Assembly (NCBI RefSeq): GCF_964340395.1 | Contig: NC_135556.1 | Location: 129,001-193,000 of the forward strand | Direction: 5' to 3' | DNA from: Glandiceps talaboti | Taxonomy: Eukaryota > Hemichordata > Enteropneusta > Spengelidae | Length of the DNA: 64,000 nucleotides | In this document: piece after piece, positions 1 to 15,000 of the stretch | How positions within the stretch are numbered: the stretch's first letter is position 1 | How the letters are laid out: each line of letters starts with the position of its first letter | Position numbers and translations under genes: made by a program | Notes under the pieces: model-generated | Told to the model about the DNA's origin: nothing | Database searches by the model: none | Seen by the model: only the letters and a program-made list of their open reading frames with translations

Positions 1-3000
1 CGGTTTAAAACCGGTCAAAACTGATCAAAACTGGTCAAAACCTGTCAAAACCGGTTCAAACCTGTCGAAACCTATCGAAACCAGTCCAAAACTGGTGCAA
101 ATAAGTCAAAACGGATCAAAACCAGTCAACACAGGTTTAAAACCGGTCAAAATTGATCAAAACTGGTCAAAACATGTCGCAAACCGGTTTAAAACAAGTG
201 AAAACTGGTCAACACCTGTGCAAACCTGTCAAACCGGTCCAAACCGGTCAAAAATAGGTGCAAACAACTCAAAACCCATCAAAACTTGTCAAAACCTGTC
301 CAAACCTTTCAAAACCGGTCCAAACCGGTCGAAAACCAGTGCAAACAAGTCAAAACTTATCAAAACCAGTCAACACTTGTTTTAAACCGGTCAAAACTGA
401 TCAAAACTGGTCAAAACCTGTGCAAACATATCAAAACCGGTCCAAAACCTGTCCAAACCGGTCCAAACCTGTCCAAAACCATTCCAAACCGGTCACAACC
501 TGTCCAAACCGGTCAACAACCATTGCAAACAAGACAAAAAAGGTCAAAACCTGTCCATACCGGTTTTAAACCAGTCAAATCCGATCATAATTAGTTAAAA
601 CATAAACAATACTGTCAAAACCCGACCAAACCGCAAACCGGTCGACACCTGTCTAAACCAGTTCTGTACAGGTTTAAATGAGTCAAAACCTGTGCAAACC
701 TGTCCAAACGGTCCAAACCGGTCGAAAACCTATCCAAGGCGGACCAAAACTGGTGAAAATGAGTCAATATCGGTCAAAACCTTCCAAATTGGTTATAAAC
801 AGGTGAAAACAGATCAAAACTGGTCAAAACCTGTCAAAACTGGTTCAAACCTGTCTAAACCTATCGAAACCATTCCAAAACTGGTGAAAACAAGTCAAAA
901 CCGATCAAAACCAGTCAACACCGGTTTAAAACCGGTCAAACCTGATCAAAACTGGTCAAAACCTGTCGCAAACCAGTTTAAAACCAGTGAAAACTGGTCA
1001 AAATCTGTGCAAACCTGTCAAACCGGTCCAAACCGGTCAAAAATAGGTGCAAACAACTCAAAACCGGTCAAAACCGATCAAAACCTGTCAAAACCGGTTC
1101 AAACCTGTCGAAACTTATCGAAACCAGTCCAAAACTGGTGCAAATAAGTCAAAACGGATCAAAACCAGTCAACACAGGTTTAAAACCGGTCAAAACTGAT
1201 CAAAACTGGTCAAAACCTGTCGCAAACCGGTTTAAAACAAGTGAAAACTGGTCAACACCTGTGCAAACCTGTCAAACAGGTCCAAACCGGTCAAAAATAG
1301 GTGCAAACAACTCAAAACCCATCAAAACTTGTCAAAACCTGTCCAAACCTTTCAAAACCGGTCCAAACCGGTCGAAAACCAGTGCAAACAAGTCAAAACT
1401 GATCAAAATCAGTCAACACTGGTTTTAAACCGGTCAAAACTGATCAAAACTGGTCAAAACCTGTGCAAACATATCAAAACCGGTCCAAAACCTGTCCAAA
1501 CCGGTCCAAACCTGTCCAAAACCATTCCAAACCGGTCACAACCTGTCCAAACCGGTCCACAACCATTGCAAACAAGACAAAAAAGGTCAAAACCTGTCCA
1601 TACCGGTTTTAAACCAGTCAAATCCGATCATAATTAGTTAAAACATAAACAATACTGTCAAAACCCGACCAAACCGCAAACCGGTCGACACCTGTCCAAA
1701 CCAGTTCTGTACAGGTTTAAATGAGTCAAAACCTGTGCAAACCTGTCCAAACGGTCCAAACTGGTCGAAAACCTATCCAAGGCGGACCAAAACTGGTGAA
1801 AATGAGTCAATATCGGTCAAAACCTTCCAAATTGGTTATAAACAGGTGAAAACAGATCAAAACTGGTCAAAACCTGTCAAAACTGGTTCAAACCTGTCTA
1901 AACCTATCGAAACCATTCCAAAACTGGTGAAAACAAGTCAAAACCGATCAAAACCAGTCAACACCGGTTTAAAACCGGTCAAACCTGATCAAAACTGGTC
2001 AAAACCTGTCGCAAACCAGTTTAAAACCAGTGAAAACTGGTCAAAATCTGTGCAAACCTGTCAAACCGGTCCAAACCGGTCAAAAATAGGTGCAAACAAC
2101 TCAAAACCCGTCAAAACCGATCAAAACTTGTCAAAACCGGTCCAAACCGGTCGAAAACCCATCCAAACTGGTCCAAAACCTGTGCAAACAAGTCAAAACT
2201 GATCAAAACCAGTCAACACCGGTTTAAAACCGATCAAAACTGATCAAAACTGGTCAAAACCTGTCGCAAACCGGTTTAAAACCAGTGAAAACTGGTCAAA
2301 ACCTGTGCAAACAGGTCAAACCTCTCCAAACCGGTCAAAAACCTATCCAAACCTGTCCAAAATAGGTGCAAACAACTCAAAACCCGTCAAAACCTGTCCA
2401 AACCTGTCAAAACCGGTCCAAACCGGTCCAAAACCTATCCAAACCGGTCCAAAACCAGTGCAAACAAGTCAAAACTGATCAAAACCAGTCAACACCGGTT
2501 TAAAACCGGTCAAAACTGATCAAAACTGGTCAAAACCTGTCAAAACCGGTTCAAACCTGTCGAAACCTATCGAAACCAGTCCAAAACTGGTGCAAATAAG
2601 TCAAAACCGATCAAAACCAGTCAACACAGGTTTAAAACCGGTCAAAACTGTTCAAAACTGGTCAAAACCTGTCGCAAACCGGTTTAAAACAAGTGAAAAC
2701 TGGTCAACACCTGTGCAAACCTGTCAAACCGGTCCAAACCGGTCAAAAATAGGTGCAAATAACTCAAAACCCATCAAAACTTGTCAAAACCTGTCCAAAC
2801 CGGTCCAAACCGGTCGAAAACCAGTGCAAACAAGTCAAAACTGATCAAAACCAGTCAACACTGGTTTTAAACCGGTCAAAACTGATCAAAACTGGTCAAA
2901 ACCTGTGCAAACATATCAAAACCGGTCCAAAACCTGTCCAAACCGGTCCAAACCTGTCCAAAACCATTCCAAACCGGTCACAACCTGTCCAAACCGGTCC

Positions 3001-6000
3001 ACAACCATTGCAAACAAGACAAAAAGGTCAAAACCTGTCCATACAGGTTTTAAACCAGTCAAATCCGATCATAATTAGTTAAAACATAAACAATACTGTC
3101 AAAACCCGACCAAACCGCAAACCGGTCGACACCTGTCCAAACCAGTTCTGTACAGGTTTAAATGAGTCAAAACCTGTGCAAACCTGTCCAAACGGTCCAA
3201 ACCGGTCGAAAACCTATCCAAGGCGGACCAAAACTGGTGAAAATGAGTCAATATCGGTCAAAACCTTCCAAATTGGTTATAAACAGGTGAAAACAGATCA
3301 AAACTGGTCAAAACCTGTCAAAACTGGTTCAAACCTGTCGAAACCTATCGAAACCATTCCAAAACTGGTGAAAACAAGTCAAAACCGATCAAAACCTGTC
3401 GCAAACCGGTTTAAAACCAGTGAAAACTGGTCAAAACCTGTGCAAACAGGTCAAACCACTTCAAACCCGTCAAAACCTGTCCAAACCTGTCAAAACCGGT
3501 CCAAACCGGTCCAAAACTATCCAAACCGGTCCAAAACCAGTGCAAACAAGTCAAAACTGATCAAAACCAGTCAACACCGGTTTAAAACCGGTCAAAACTG
3601 ATCAAAACTGGTCAAAACCTGTCAAAACCGGTTCAAACCTGTCGAAACCTATCGAAACCAGTCCAAAACTGGTGCAAATAAGTCAAAACCGATCAAAACC
3701 AGTCAACACAGGTTTAAAACCGGTCAAAACTGATCAAAACTGGTCAAAACCTGTCGCAAACCGGTTTAAAACAAGTGAAAACTGGTCAACATCTGTGCAA
3801 ACCTGTCAAACCGGTCCAAACCGGTCTAACATAGGTGCAAACAACTCAAAACCCTTCAAAACTTGTCAAAACCTGTCCAAACCTTTCAAAACCGGTCCAA
3901 ACCGGTCGAAAACCAGTGCAAACAAGTCAAAACTGATCAAAACCAGTCAACACTGGTTTTAAACCGGTCAAAACTGATCAAAACTGGTCAAAACCTGTGC
4001 AAACATATCAAAACCGGTCCAAAACCTGTCCAAACCGGTTCAAACCTGTCCAAAACCATTCCAAACCGGTCACAACCTGTCCAAACCGGTCCACAACCAT
4101 TGCAAACAAGACAAAAAAGGTCAAAACCTGTCCATACCGGTTTTAAACCAGTCAAATCCGATCATAATTAGTTAAAACATAAACAATACTGTCAAAACCC
4201 GACCAAACCGCAAACCGGTCGACACCTGTCCAAACCTGTTCTGTACAGGTTTAAATGAGTCAAAACCTATGCAAACCTGTCCAAACGGCCCAAACCGGTC
4301 GAAAACCTATCCAAGGAGGACCAAAACTGGTGAAAATGAGTCAATATCGGTCAAAACCTTCCAAATTGGTTATAAACAGGTGAAAACAGATCAAAACTGG
4401 TCAAAACCTGTCAAAACTGGTTCAAACCTGTCGAAACCTATCGAAACCATTCCAAAACTAGTGAAAACAAGTCAAAACCGATCAAAACCTGTCGCAAACC
4501 GGTTTAAAACCAGTGAAAACTGGTCAAAATCTGTGCAAACCTGTCAAACCGGTCCAAACCGGTCAAAAATAGGTGCAAACAACTCAAAACCCGTCAAAAC
4601 CGATCAAAACTTGTCAAAACCTGTCCAAACCTTTCAAAACCGGTCCAAACCGGTCGAAAACCCATCCAAACTGGTCCAAAACCTGTGCAAACAAGTCAAA
4701 ACTGATCAAAACCAGTCAACACCGGTTTAAAACCTATCAAAACTGATCAAAACTGGTCAAAACCTGTCGCAAACCGGTTTAAAACCAGTGAAAACTGGTC
4801 AAAACCTGTGCAAACAAGTCAAACCTCTCCAAACCGGTCAAAAACCTATCCAAACCTGTCCAAAATAGGTGCAAACAACTGAAAACCCGTCAAAACCTGT
4901 CCAAACCTGTCAAAACCGGTCCAAACCGGTCCAAAACCTATCCAAACCGGTCCAAAACCAGTGCAAACAAGTCAAAACTGATCAAAACCAGTCAACACCG
5001 GTTTAAAACCGGTCAAAACTGATCAAAACTGGTCAAAACCTGTCAAAACCGGTTCAAACCTGTCGAAACCTATCGAAACCAGTCCAAAACTGGTGCAAAT
5101 AAGTCAAAACCGATCAAAACCAGTCAACACAGGTTTAAAACCGGTCAAAACTGATCAAAACTGGTCAAAACCTGTCGCAAACCGGTTTAAAACAAGTGAA
5201 AACTGGTCAACATCTGTGCAAACCTGTCAAACCGGTCCAAACCGGTCAAACATAGGTGCAAACAACTCAAAACCCATCAAAACTTGTCAAAACCTGTCCA
5301 AACCTTTCAAAACCGGTCCAAACCGGTCGAAAACCAGTGCAAACAAGTCAAAACTGATCAAAACCAGTCAACACTGGTTTTAAACCGGTCAAAACTGATC
5401 AAAACTGGTCAAAACCTGTGCAAACATATCAAAACCGGTCCAAAACCTGTCCAAACCGGTTCAAACCTGTCCAAAACCATTCCAAACCGGTCACAACCTG
5501 TCCAAACCGGTCAACAACCATTGCAAACAAGACAAAAAAGGTCAAAACCTGTCCATACCGGTTTTAAACCAGTCAAATCCGATCATAATTAGTTAAAACA
5601 TAAACAATACTGTCAAAACCCGACCAAACCGCAAACCGGTCGACACCTGTCCAAACCAGTTCTGTACAGGTTTAAATGAGTCAAAACCTATGCAAACCTG
5701 TCCAAACGGCCCAAACCGGTCGAAAACCTATCCAAGGAGGACCAAAACTGGTGAAAATGAGTCAATATCGGTCAAAACCTTCCAAATTGGTTATAAACAG
5801 GTGAAAACAGATCAAAACTGGTCAAAACCTGTCAAAACTGGTTCAAACCTGTCGAAACCTATCGAAACCATTCCAAAACTGGTGAAAACAAGTGAAAACC
5901 GATCAAAACCTGTCGCAAACCGGTTTAAAACCAGTGAAAACTGGTCAAAATCTGTGCAAACCTGTCAAACCGGTCCAAACCGGTCAAAAATAGGTGCAAA

Positions 6001-9000
6001 CAACTCAAAAACCGTCAAAACCGATCAGAACTTGTCAAAACCTGTCCAAACCTTTCAAAACCGGTCCAAACCGGTCGAAAACCCATCCAAACTGGTCCAA
6101 AACCTGTGCAAACAAGTCAAAACTGATCAAAACCAGTCAACACCGGTTTAAAACCTATCAAAACTGATCAAAACTGGTCAAAACCTGTCGCAAACCGGAT
6201 TAAAACCAGTGAAAACTGGTCAAAACCTGTGCAAACAAGTCAAACCTCTCCAAACCGGTCAAAAACCTATCCAAACCTGTCCAAAATAGGTGCAAACAAC
6301 TGAAAACCCGTCAAAACCTGTCCAAACCTGTCAAAACCGGTCCAAACCGGTCCAAAACCTATCCAAACCGGTCCAAAACCAGTGCAAACAAGTCAAAACT
6401 GATCAAAACCAGTCAACACCGGTTTAAAACCGGTCAAAACTGATCAAAACTAGTCAAAACCTGTCAAAACCGGTCCAAACCGGTCCAAAACCTATCCAAA
6501 CTGGTCCAAAACCAGTGCAAACAAGTCAAAACTGATCAAAACCAGTCAACACCGGTTTAAAACCGGTCAAAACTGATCAAAACTGGTCAAAACCTGTCAA
6601 AACCGGTTCAAACCTGTCGAAACCTATCGAAACCAGTCCAAAACTGGTGCAAATAAGTCAAAACCGATCAAAACCAGTCAACACAGGTTTAAAACCGGTC
6701 AAAACTGATCAAAACTGGTCAAAACCTGTCGCAAACCGGTTTAAAACAAGTGAAAACTGGTCAACATCTGTGCAAACCTGTCAAACCGGTCCAAACCGGT
6801 CAAACATAGGTGCAAACAACTCAAAACCCATCAAAACTTGTCAAAACCTTTCCAAACCTTTCAAAACCGGTCCAAACCGGTCGAAAACCAGTGCAAACAA
6901 GTCAAAACTGATCAAAACCAGTCAACACTGGTTTTAAACCGGTCAAAACTGATCAAAACTGGTCAAAACCTGTGCAAACATATCAAAACCGGTCCAAAAC
7001 CTGTCCAAACCGGTTCAAACCTGTCCAAAACCATTCCAAACCGGTCACAACCTGTCCAAACCGGTCAACAACCATTGCAAACAAGACAAAAAAGGTCAAA
7101 ACCTGTCCATACCGGTTTTAAACCAGTCAAATCCGATCATAATTAGTTAAAACATAAACAATACTGTCAAAACCCGACCAAACCGCAAACCGGTCGACAC
7201 CTGTCCAAACCAGTTCTGTACAGGTTTAAATGAGTCAAAACCTATGCAAACCTGTCCAAACGGCCCAAACCGGTCGAAAACCTATCCAAGGAGGACCAAA
7301 ACTGGTGAAAATGAGTCAATATCGATCAAAACCTTCCAAATTGGTTATAAACTTGTGCAAACAACTCAAAACCCATCAAAACTTGTCAAAACCTGTCCAA
7401 ACCTTTCAAAACCGGTCCAAACCGGTCGAAAACCAGTGCAAACAAGTCAAAACTGATCAAAACCAGTCAACACTGGTTTTAAACCGGTCAAAACTGATCA
7501 AAACTGGTCAAAACATGTGCAAACATATCAAAACCGGTCCAAAACCTGTCCAAACCGGTTCAAACCTGTCCAAAACCATTCCAAACCGGTCACAACCTGT
7601 CCAAACCGGTCAACAACCATTGCAAACAAGACAAAAAAGGTCAAAACCTGTCCATACCGGTTTTAAACCAGTCAAATCCGATCATAATTAGTTAAAACAT
7701 AAACAATACTGTCAAAACCCGACCAAACCGCAAACCGGTCGACACCTGTCCAAACCAGTTCTGTACAGGTTTAAATGAGTCAAAACCTATGCAAACCTGT
7801 CCAAACGGCCCAAACCGGTCGAAAACCTATCCAAGGAGGACCAAAACTGGTGAAAATGAGTCAATATCGGTCAAAACCTTCCAAATTGGTTATAAACAGG
7901 TGAAAACAGATCAAAACTGGTCAAAACCTGTCAAAACTGGTTCAAACCTGTCGAAACCTATCGAAACCATTCCAAAACTGGTGAAAACAAGTCAAAACCG
8001 ATCAAAACCTGTCGCAAACCGGTTTAAAACCAGTGAAAACTGGTCAAAATCTGTGCAAACCTGTCAAACCGGTCCAAACCGGTCAAAAATAGGTGCAAAC
8101 AACTCAAAACCCGTCAAAACCTATCAAAACTTGTCAAAACCTGTCCAAACCTTTCAAAACCGGTCCAAACCGGTCGAAAACCCATCCAAACTGGTCCAAA
8201 ACCTGTGCAAACAAGTCAAAACTGATCAAAACCAGTCAACACCGGTTTAAAACCTATCAAAACTGATCAAAACTGGTCAAAACCTGTCGCAAACCGGTTT
8301 AAAACCAGTGAAAACTGGTCAAAACCTGTGCAAACAAGTCAAACCTCTCCAAACCGGTCAAAAACCTATCCAAACCTGTCCAAAATAGGTGCAAACAACT
8401 GAAAACCCGTCAAAACCTGTCCAAACCTGTCAAAACCGGTCCAAACCGGTCCAAAACCTATCCAAACCGGTCCAAAACCAGTGCAAACAAGTCAAAACTG
8501 ATCAAAACCAGTCAACACCGGTTTAAAACCGGTCAAAACTGATCAAAATTAGTCAAAACCTGTCAAAACCGGTCCAAACCGGTCCAAAACCTATCCAAAC
8601 CGGTCCAAAACCAGTGCAAACAAGTCAAAACTGATCAAAACCAGTCAACACCGGTTTAAAACCGGTCAAAACTGATCAAAACTGGTCAAAACCTGTCAAA
8701 ACCGGTTCAAACCTGTCGAAACCTATCGAAACCAGTCCAAAACTGGTGCAAATAAGTCAAAACCGATCAAAACCAGTCAACACAGGTTTTGATCGGTCAA
8801 AACCTGTCAAAACCGGTTCAAACCTGTCGAAACCTATCGAAACCAGTCCAAAACTGGTGCAAACAAGTCAAAACCGATCGAAACCAGTCAACACAGGTTT
8901 AAAACCGGTCAAAACTGATCAAAATTGGTCAAAACCTGTTGCAAACCGGTTTAAAACAAGTGAAAACTGGTCAAAACCTGTGCAAACAAGTCAAACCTCT

Positions 9001-12000
9001 CCAAACCGGTCAAAAACCTATCCAAACCTGTCCAAAATAGGTGCAAACAACTCAAAACCCGTCAAAACCTGTCCAAACCTGTCCAAACAGGTCCAAACAG
9101 GTCCAAAACCTATCCAAACCGGTCCAAAACCAGTGCAAACAAGTCAAAACTGATCAAAACCAGTCAACACCGGTTTAAAACCGGTCAAAACTGATCAAAA
9201 CTGGTCAAAACCTGTCAAAACCGGTTCAAACCTGTCGAAACCTATCGAAACCAGTCCAAAACTGGTGCAAATAAGTCAAAACGGATCAAAACCAGTCAAC
9301 ACAGGTTTAAAAACGGTCAAAACTGATCAAAACTGGTCAAAACTTGTCGCAAACCGGTCGAAAACCCATCCAAACTGGTCCAAAACCTGTGCAAACAAGT
9401 CAAAACTGATCAAAACCAGTCAACACCGGTTTAAAACCTATCAAAACTGATCAAAACTGGTCAAAACCTGTCGCAAACCGGTTTAAAACCAGTGAAAACT
9501 GGTCAAAACCTGTGCAAACAAGTCAAACCTCTCCAAACCGGTCAAAAACCTATCCAAACCTGTCCAAAATAGGTGCAAGCAACTGAAAACCCGTCAAAAC
9601 CTGTCCAAACCTGTCCAAACCGGTCCAAACCGGTCCAAAACCTATCCAAACCGGTCCAAAACCAGTGCAAACAAGTCAAAACTGATCAAAACCAGTCAAC
9701 ACCGGTTTTAAACCGGTCAAAACTGATCAAAACTGGTCAAAACCTGTCAAAACCGGTTCAAACCTGTCGAAACCTATCGAAACCAGTCCAAAACTGGTGC
9801 AAATAAGTCAAAACCGATCAAAACCAGTCAACACAGGTTTAAAACCGGTCAAAACTGATCAAAACTGGTCAAAACCTGTCGCAAACCGGTTTAAAACAAG
9901 TGAAAACTGGTCAACATCTGTGCAAACCTGTCAAACCGGTCCAAACCGGTCAAACATAGGTGCAAACAACTCAAAACCCATCAAAACTTGTCAAAACCTG
10001 TCCAAACCTTTCAAAACCGGTCCAAACCGGTCGAAAACCAGTGCAAACAAGTCAAAACTGATCAAAACCAGTCAACACTGGTTTTAAACCGGTCAAAACT
10101 GATCAAAACTGGTCAAAACCTGTGCAAACATATCAAAACCGGTCCAAAACCTGTCCAAACCGGTTCAAACCTGTCCAAAACCATTCCAAACCGGTCACAA
10201 CCTGTCCAAACCGGTCAACAACCATTGCAAACAAGACAAAAAAGGTCAAAACCTGTCCATACCGGTTTTAAACCAGTCAAATCCGATCATAATTAGTTAA
10301 AACATAAACAATACTGTCAAAACCCGACCAAACCGCAAACCGGTCGACACCTGTCCAAACCAGTTCTGTACAGGTTTAAATGAGTCAAAACCTATGCAAA
10401 CCTGTCCAAACGGCCCAAACCGGTCGAAAACCTATCCAAGGAGGACCAAAACTGGTGAAAATGAGTCAATATCGGTCAAAACCTTCCAAATTGGTTATAA
10501 ACAGGTGAAAACAGATCAAAACTGGTCAAAACCTGTCAAAACTGGTTCAAACCTGTCGAAACCTATCGAAACCATTCCAAAACTGGTGAAAACAAGTCAA
10601 AACCGATCAAAACCTGTCGCAAACCGGTTTAAAACCAGTGAAAACTGGTCAAAATCTGTGCAAACCTGTCAAACCGGTCCAAACCGGTCAAAAATAGGTG
10701 CAAACAACTCAAAACCCGTCAAAACCGATCAAAACTTGTCAAAACCTGTCCAAACCTTTCAAAACCGGTCCAAACCGGTCGAAAACCCATCCAAACTGGT
10801 CCAAAACCTGTGCAAACAAGTCAAAACTGATCAAAACCAGTCAACACCGGTTTAAAACCTATCAAAACTGATCAAAACTGGTCAAAACCTGTCGCAAACC
10901 GGTTTAAAACCAGTGAAAACTGGTCAAAACCTGTGCAAACAAGTCAAACCTCTCCAAACCGGTCAAAAACCTATCCAAACCTGTCCAAAATAGGTGCAAA
11001 CAACTGAAAACCCGTCAAAACCTGTCCAAACCTGTCAAAACCGGTCCAAACCGGTCCAAAACCTATCCAAACCGGTCCAAAACCAGTGCAAACAAGTCAA
11101 AACTGATCAAAACCAGTCAACACCGGTTTAAAACCGGTCAAAACTGATCAAAACTAGTCAAAACCTGTCAAAACCGGTCCAAACCGGTCCAAAACCTATC
11201 CAAACCGGTCCAAAACCAGTGCAAACAAGTCAAAACTGATCAAAACCAGTCAACACCGGTTTAAAACCGGTCAAAACTGATCAAAACTGGTCAAAACCTG
11301 TCAAAACCGGTTCAAACCTGTCGAAACCTATCGAAACCAGTCCAAAACTGGTGCAAATAAGTCAAAACCGATCAAAACCAGTCAACACAGGTTTTGATCG
11401 GTCAAAACCTGTCAAAACCGGTTCAAACCTGTCGAAACCTATCGAAACCAGTCCAAAACTGGTGCAAACAAGTCAAAACCGATCAAAACCAGTCAACACA
11501 GGTTTAAAACCGGTCAAAACTGATCAAAACTGGTCAAAACCTGTTGCAAACCGGTTTAAAACAAGTGAAAACTGGTCAAAACCTGTGCAAACAAGTCAAA
11601 CCTCTCCAAACCGGTCAAAAACCTATCCAAACCTGTCCAAAATAGGTGCAAACAACTCAAAACCCGTCAAAACCTGTCCAAACCTGTAAAAACAGGTCCA
11701 AACAGGTCCAAAACCTATCCAAACCGGTCCAAAACCAGTGCAAACAAGTCAAAACTGATCAAAACCAGTCAACACCGGTTTAAAACTGGTCAAAACTGAT
11801 CAAAACTGGTCAAAACCTGTCAAAACCGGTTCAAACCTGTCGAAACCTATCGAAACCAGTCCAAAACTGGTGCAAATAAGTCAAAACGGATCAAAACCAG
11901 TCAACACAGGTTTAAAACCGGTCAAAACTGATCAAAACTGGTCAAAACCTTTCGCAAACCGGTCGAAAACCCATCCAAACTGGTCCAAAACCTGTGCAAA

Positions 12001-15000
12001 CAAGTCAAAACTGATCAAAACCAGTCAACACCGGTTTAAAACCTATCAAAACTGATCAAAACTGGTCAAAACCTGTCGCAAACCGGTTTAAAACCAGTGA
12101 AAACTGGTCAAAACCTGTGCAAACAAGTCAAACCTCTCCAAACCGGTCAAAAACCTATCCAAACCTGTCCAAAATAGGTGCAAACAACTGAAAACCCGTC
12201 AAAACCTGTCCAAACCTGTCAAAACCGGTCCAAACCGGTCCAAAACCTATCCAAACCGGTCCAAAACCAGTGCAAACAAGTCAAAACTGATCAAAACCAG
12301 TCAACACCGGTTTTAAACCGGTCAAAACTGATCAAAACTGGTCAAAACCTGTCAAAACCGGTTCAAACCTGTCGAAACCTATCGAAACCAGTCCAAAACT
12401 GGTGCAAACAAGTCAAAACCGATCAAAACCAGTCAACACAGGTTTAAAACCGGTCAAAACTGATCAAAACTGGTCAAAACCTGTCGCAAACCGGTTTAAA
12501 ACAAGTGAAAACTGGTCAACATCTGTGCAAACCTGTCAAACCGGTCCAAACCGGTCAAACATAGGTGCAAACAACTCAAAACCCATCAAAACTTGTCAAA
12601 ACCTGTCCAAACCTTTCAAAACCGGTCCAAACCGGTCGAAAACCAGTGCAAACAAGTCAAAACTGATCAAAACCAGTCAACACTGGTTTTAAACCGGTCA
12701 AAACTGATCAAAACTGGTCAAAACCTGTGCAAACATATCAAAACCGGTCCAAAACCTGTCCAAACCGGTTCAAACCTGTCCAAAACCATTCCAAACCGGT
12801 CACAACCTGTCGAAACCGGTCAACAACCATTGCAAACAAGACAAAAAAGGTCAAAACCTGTCCATACCGGTTTTAAACCAGTCAAATCCGATCATAATTA
12901 GTTAAAACATAAACAATACTGTCAAAACCCGACCAAACCGCAAACCGGTCGACACCTGTCCAAACCAGTTCTGTACAGGTTTAAATGAGTCAAAACCTAT
13001 GCAAACCTGTCCAAACGGCCCAAACCGGTCGAAAACCTATCCAAGGAGGACCAAAACTGGTGAAAATGAGTCAATATCGGTCAAAACCTTCCAAATTGGT
13101 TATAAACAGGTGAAAACAGATCAAAACTGGTCAAAACCTGTCAAAACTGGTTCAAACCTGTCGAAACCTATCGAAACCATTCCAAAACTGGTGAAAACAA
13201 GTCAAAACCGATCAAAACCTGTCGCAAACCGGTTTAAAACCAGTGAAAACTGGTCAAAATCTGTGCAAACCTGTCAAACCGGTCCAAACCGGTCAAAAAT
13301 AGGTGCAAACAACTCAAAACCCGTCAAAACCGATCAAAACTTGTCAAAACCTGTCCAAACCTTTCAAAACCGGTCCAAACCGGTCGAAAACCCATCCAAA
13401 CTGGTCCAAAACCTGTGCAAACAAGTCAAAACTGATCAAAACCAGTCAACACCGGTTTAAAACCTATCAAAACTGATCAAAACTGGTCAAAACCTGTCGC
13501 AAACCGGTTTAAAACCAGTGAAAACTGGTCAAAACCTGTGCAAACAAGTCAAACCTCTCCAAACCGGTCAAAAACCTATCCAAACCTGTCCAAAATAGGT
13601 GCAAACAACTGAAAACCCGTCAAAACCTGTCCAAACCTGTCAAAACCGGTCCAAACCGGTCCAAAACCTATCCAAACCGGTCCAAAACCAGTGCAAACAA
13701 GTCAAAATTGATCAAAACCAGTCAACACCGGTTTAAAACCGGTCAAAACTGATCAAAACTAGTCAAAACCTGTCAAAACCGGTCCAAACCGGTCCAAAAC
13801 CTATCCAAACCGGTCCAAAACCAGTGCAAACAAGTCAAAACTGATCAAAACCAGTCAACACCGGTTTAAAACCGGTCAAAACTGATCAAAACTGGTCAAA
13901 ACCTGTCAAAACCGGTTCAAACCTGTCGAAACCTATCGAAACCAGTCCAAAACTGGTGCAAATAAGTCAAAACCGATCAAAACCAGTCAACACAGGTTTA
14001 AAACCGGTCAAAACTGATCAAAACTGGTCAAAACCTGTCGCAAACCGGTTTAAAACAAGAGAAAACTGGTCAACATCTGTGCAAACCTGTCAAACCGGTC
14101 CAAACCGGTCAAACATAGGTGCAAACAACTCAAAACCCATCAAAACTTGTCAAAACCTGTCCAAACCTTTCAAAACCGGTCCAAACCGGTCGAAAACCAG
14201 TGCAAACAAGTCAAAACTGATCAAAACCAGTCAACACTGGTTTTAAACCGGTCAAAACTGATCAAAACTGGTCAACACCTGTGCAAACATATCAAAACCG
14301 GTCCAAAACCTGTCCAAACCGGTTCAAACCTGTCCAAAACCATTCCAAACCGGTCACAACCTGTCCAAACCGGTCAACAACCATTGCAAACAAGACAAAA
14401 AAGGTCAAAACCTGTCCATACCGGTTTTAAACCAGTCAAATCCGATCATAATTAGTTAAAACATAAACAATACTGTCAAAACCCGACCAAACCGCAAACC
14501 GGTCGACACCTGTCCAAACCAGTTCTGTACAGGTTTAAATGAGTCAAAACCTATGCAAACCTGTCCAAACGGCCCAAACCGGTCGAAAACCTATCCAAGG
14601 AGGACCAAAACTGGTGAAAATGAGTCAATATCGGTCAAAACCTTCCAAATTGGTTATAAACAGGTGAAAACAGATCAAAACTGGTCAAAACCTGTCAAAA
14701 CTGGTTCAAACCTGTCGAAACCTATCGAAACCATTCCAAAACTGGTGAAAACAAGTCAAAACCGATCAAAACCTGTCGCAAACCGGTTTAAAACCAGTGA
14801 AAACTGGTCAAAATCTGTGCAAACCTGTCAAACCGGTCCAAACCGGTCAAAAATAGGTGCAAACAACTCAAAACCCGTCAAAACCGATCAAAACTTGTCA
14901 AAACCTGTCCAAACCTTTCAAAACCGGTCCAAACCGGTCGAAAACCCATCCAAACTGGTCCAAAACCTGTGCAAACAAGTCAAAACTGATCAAAACCAGT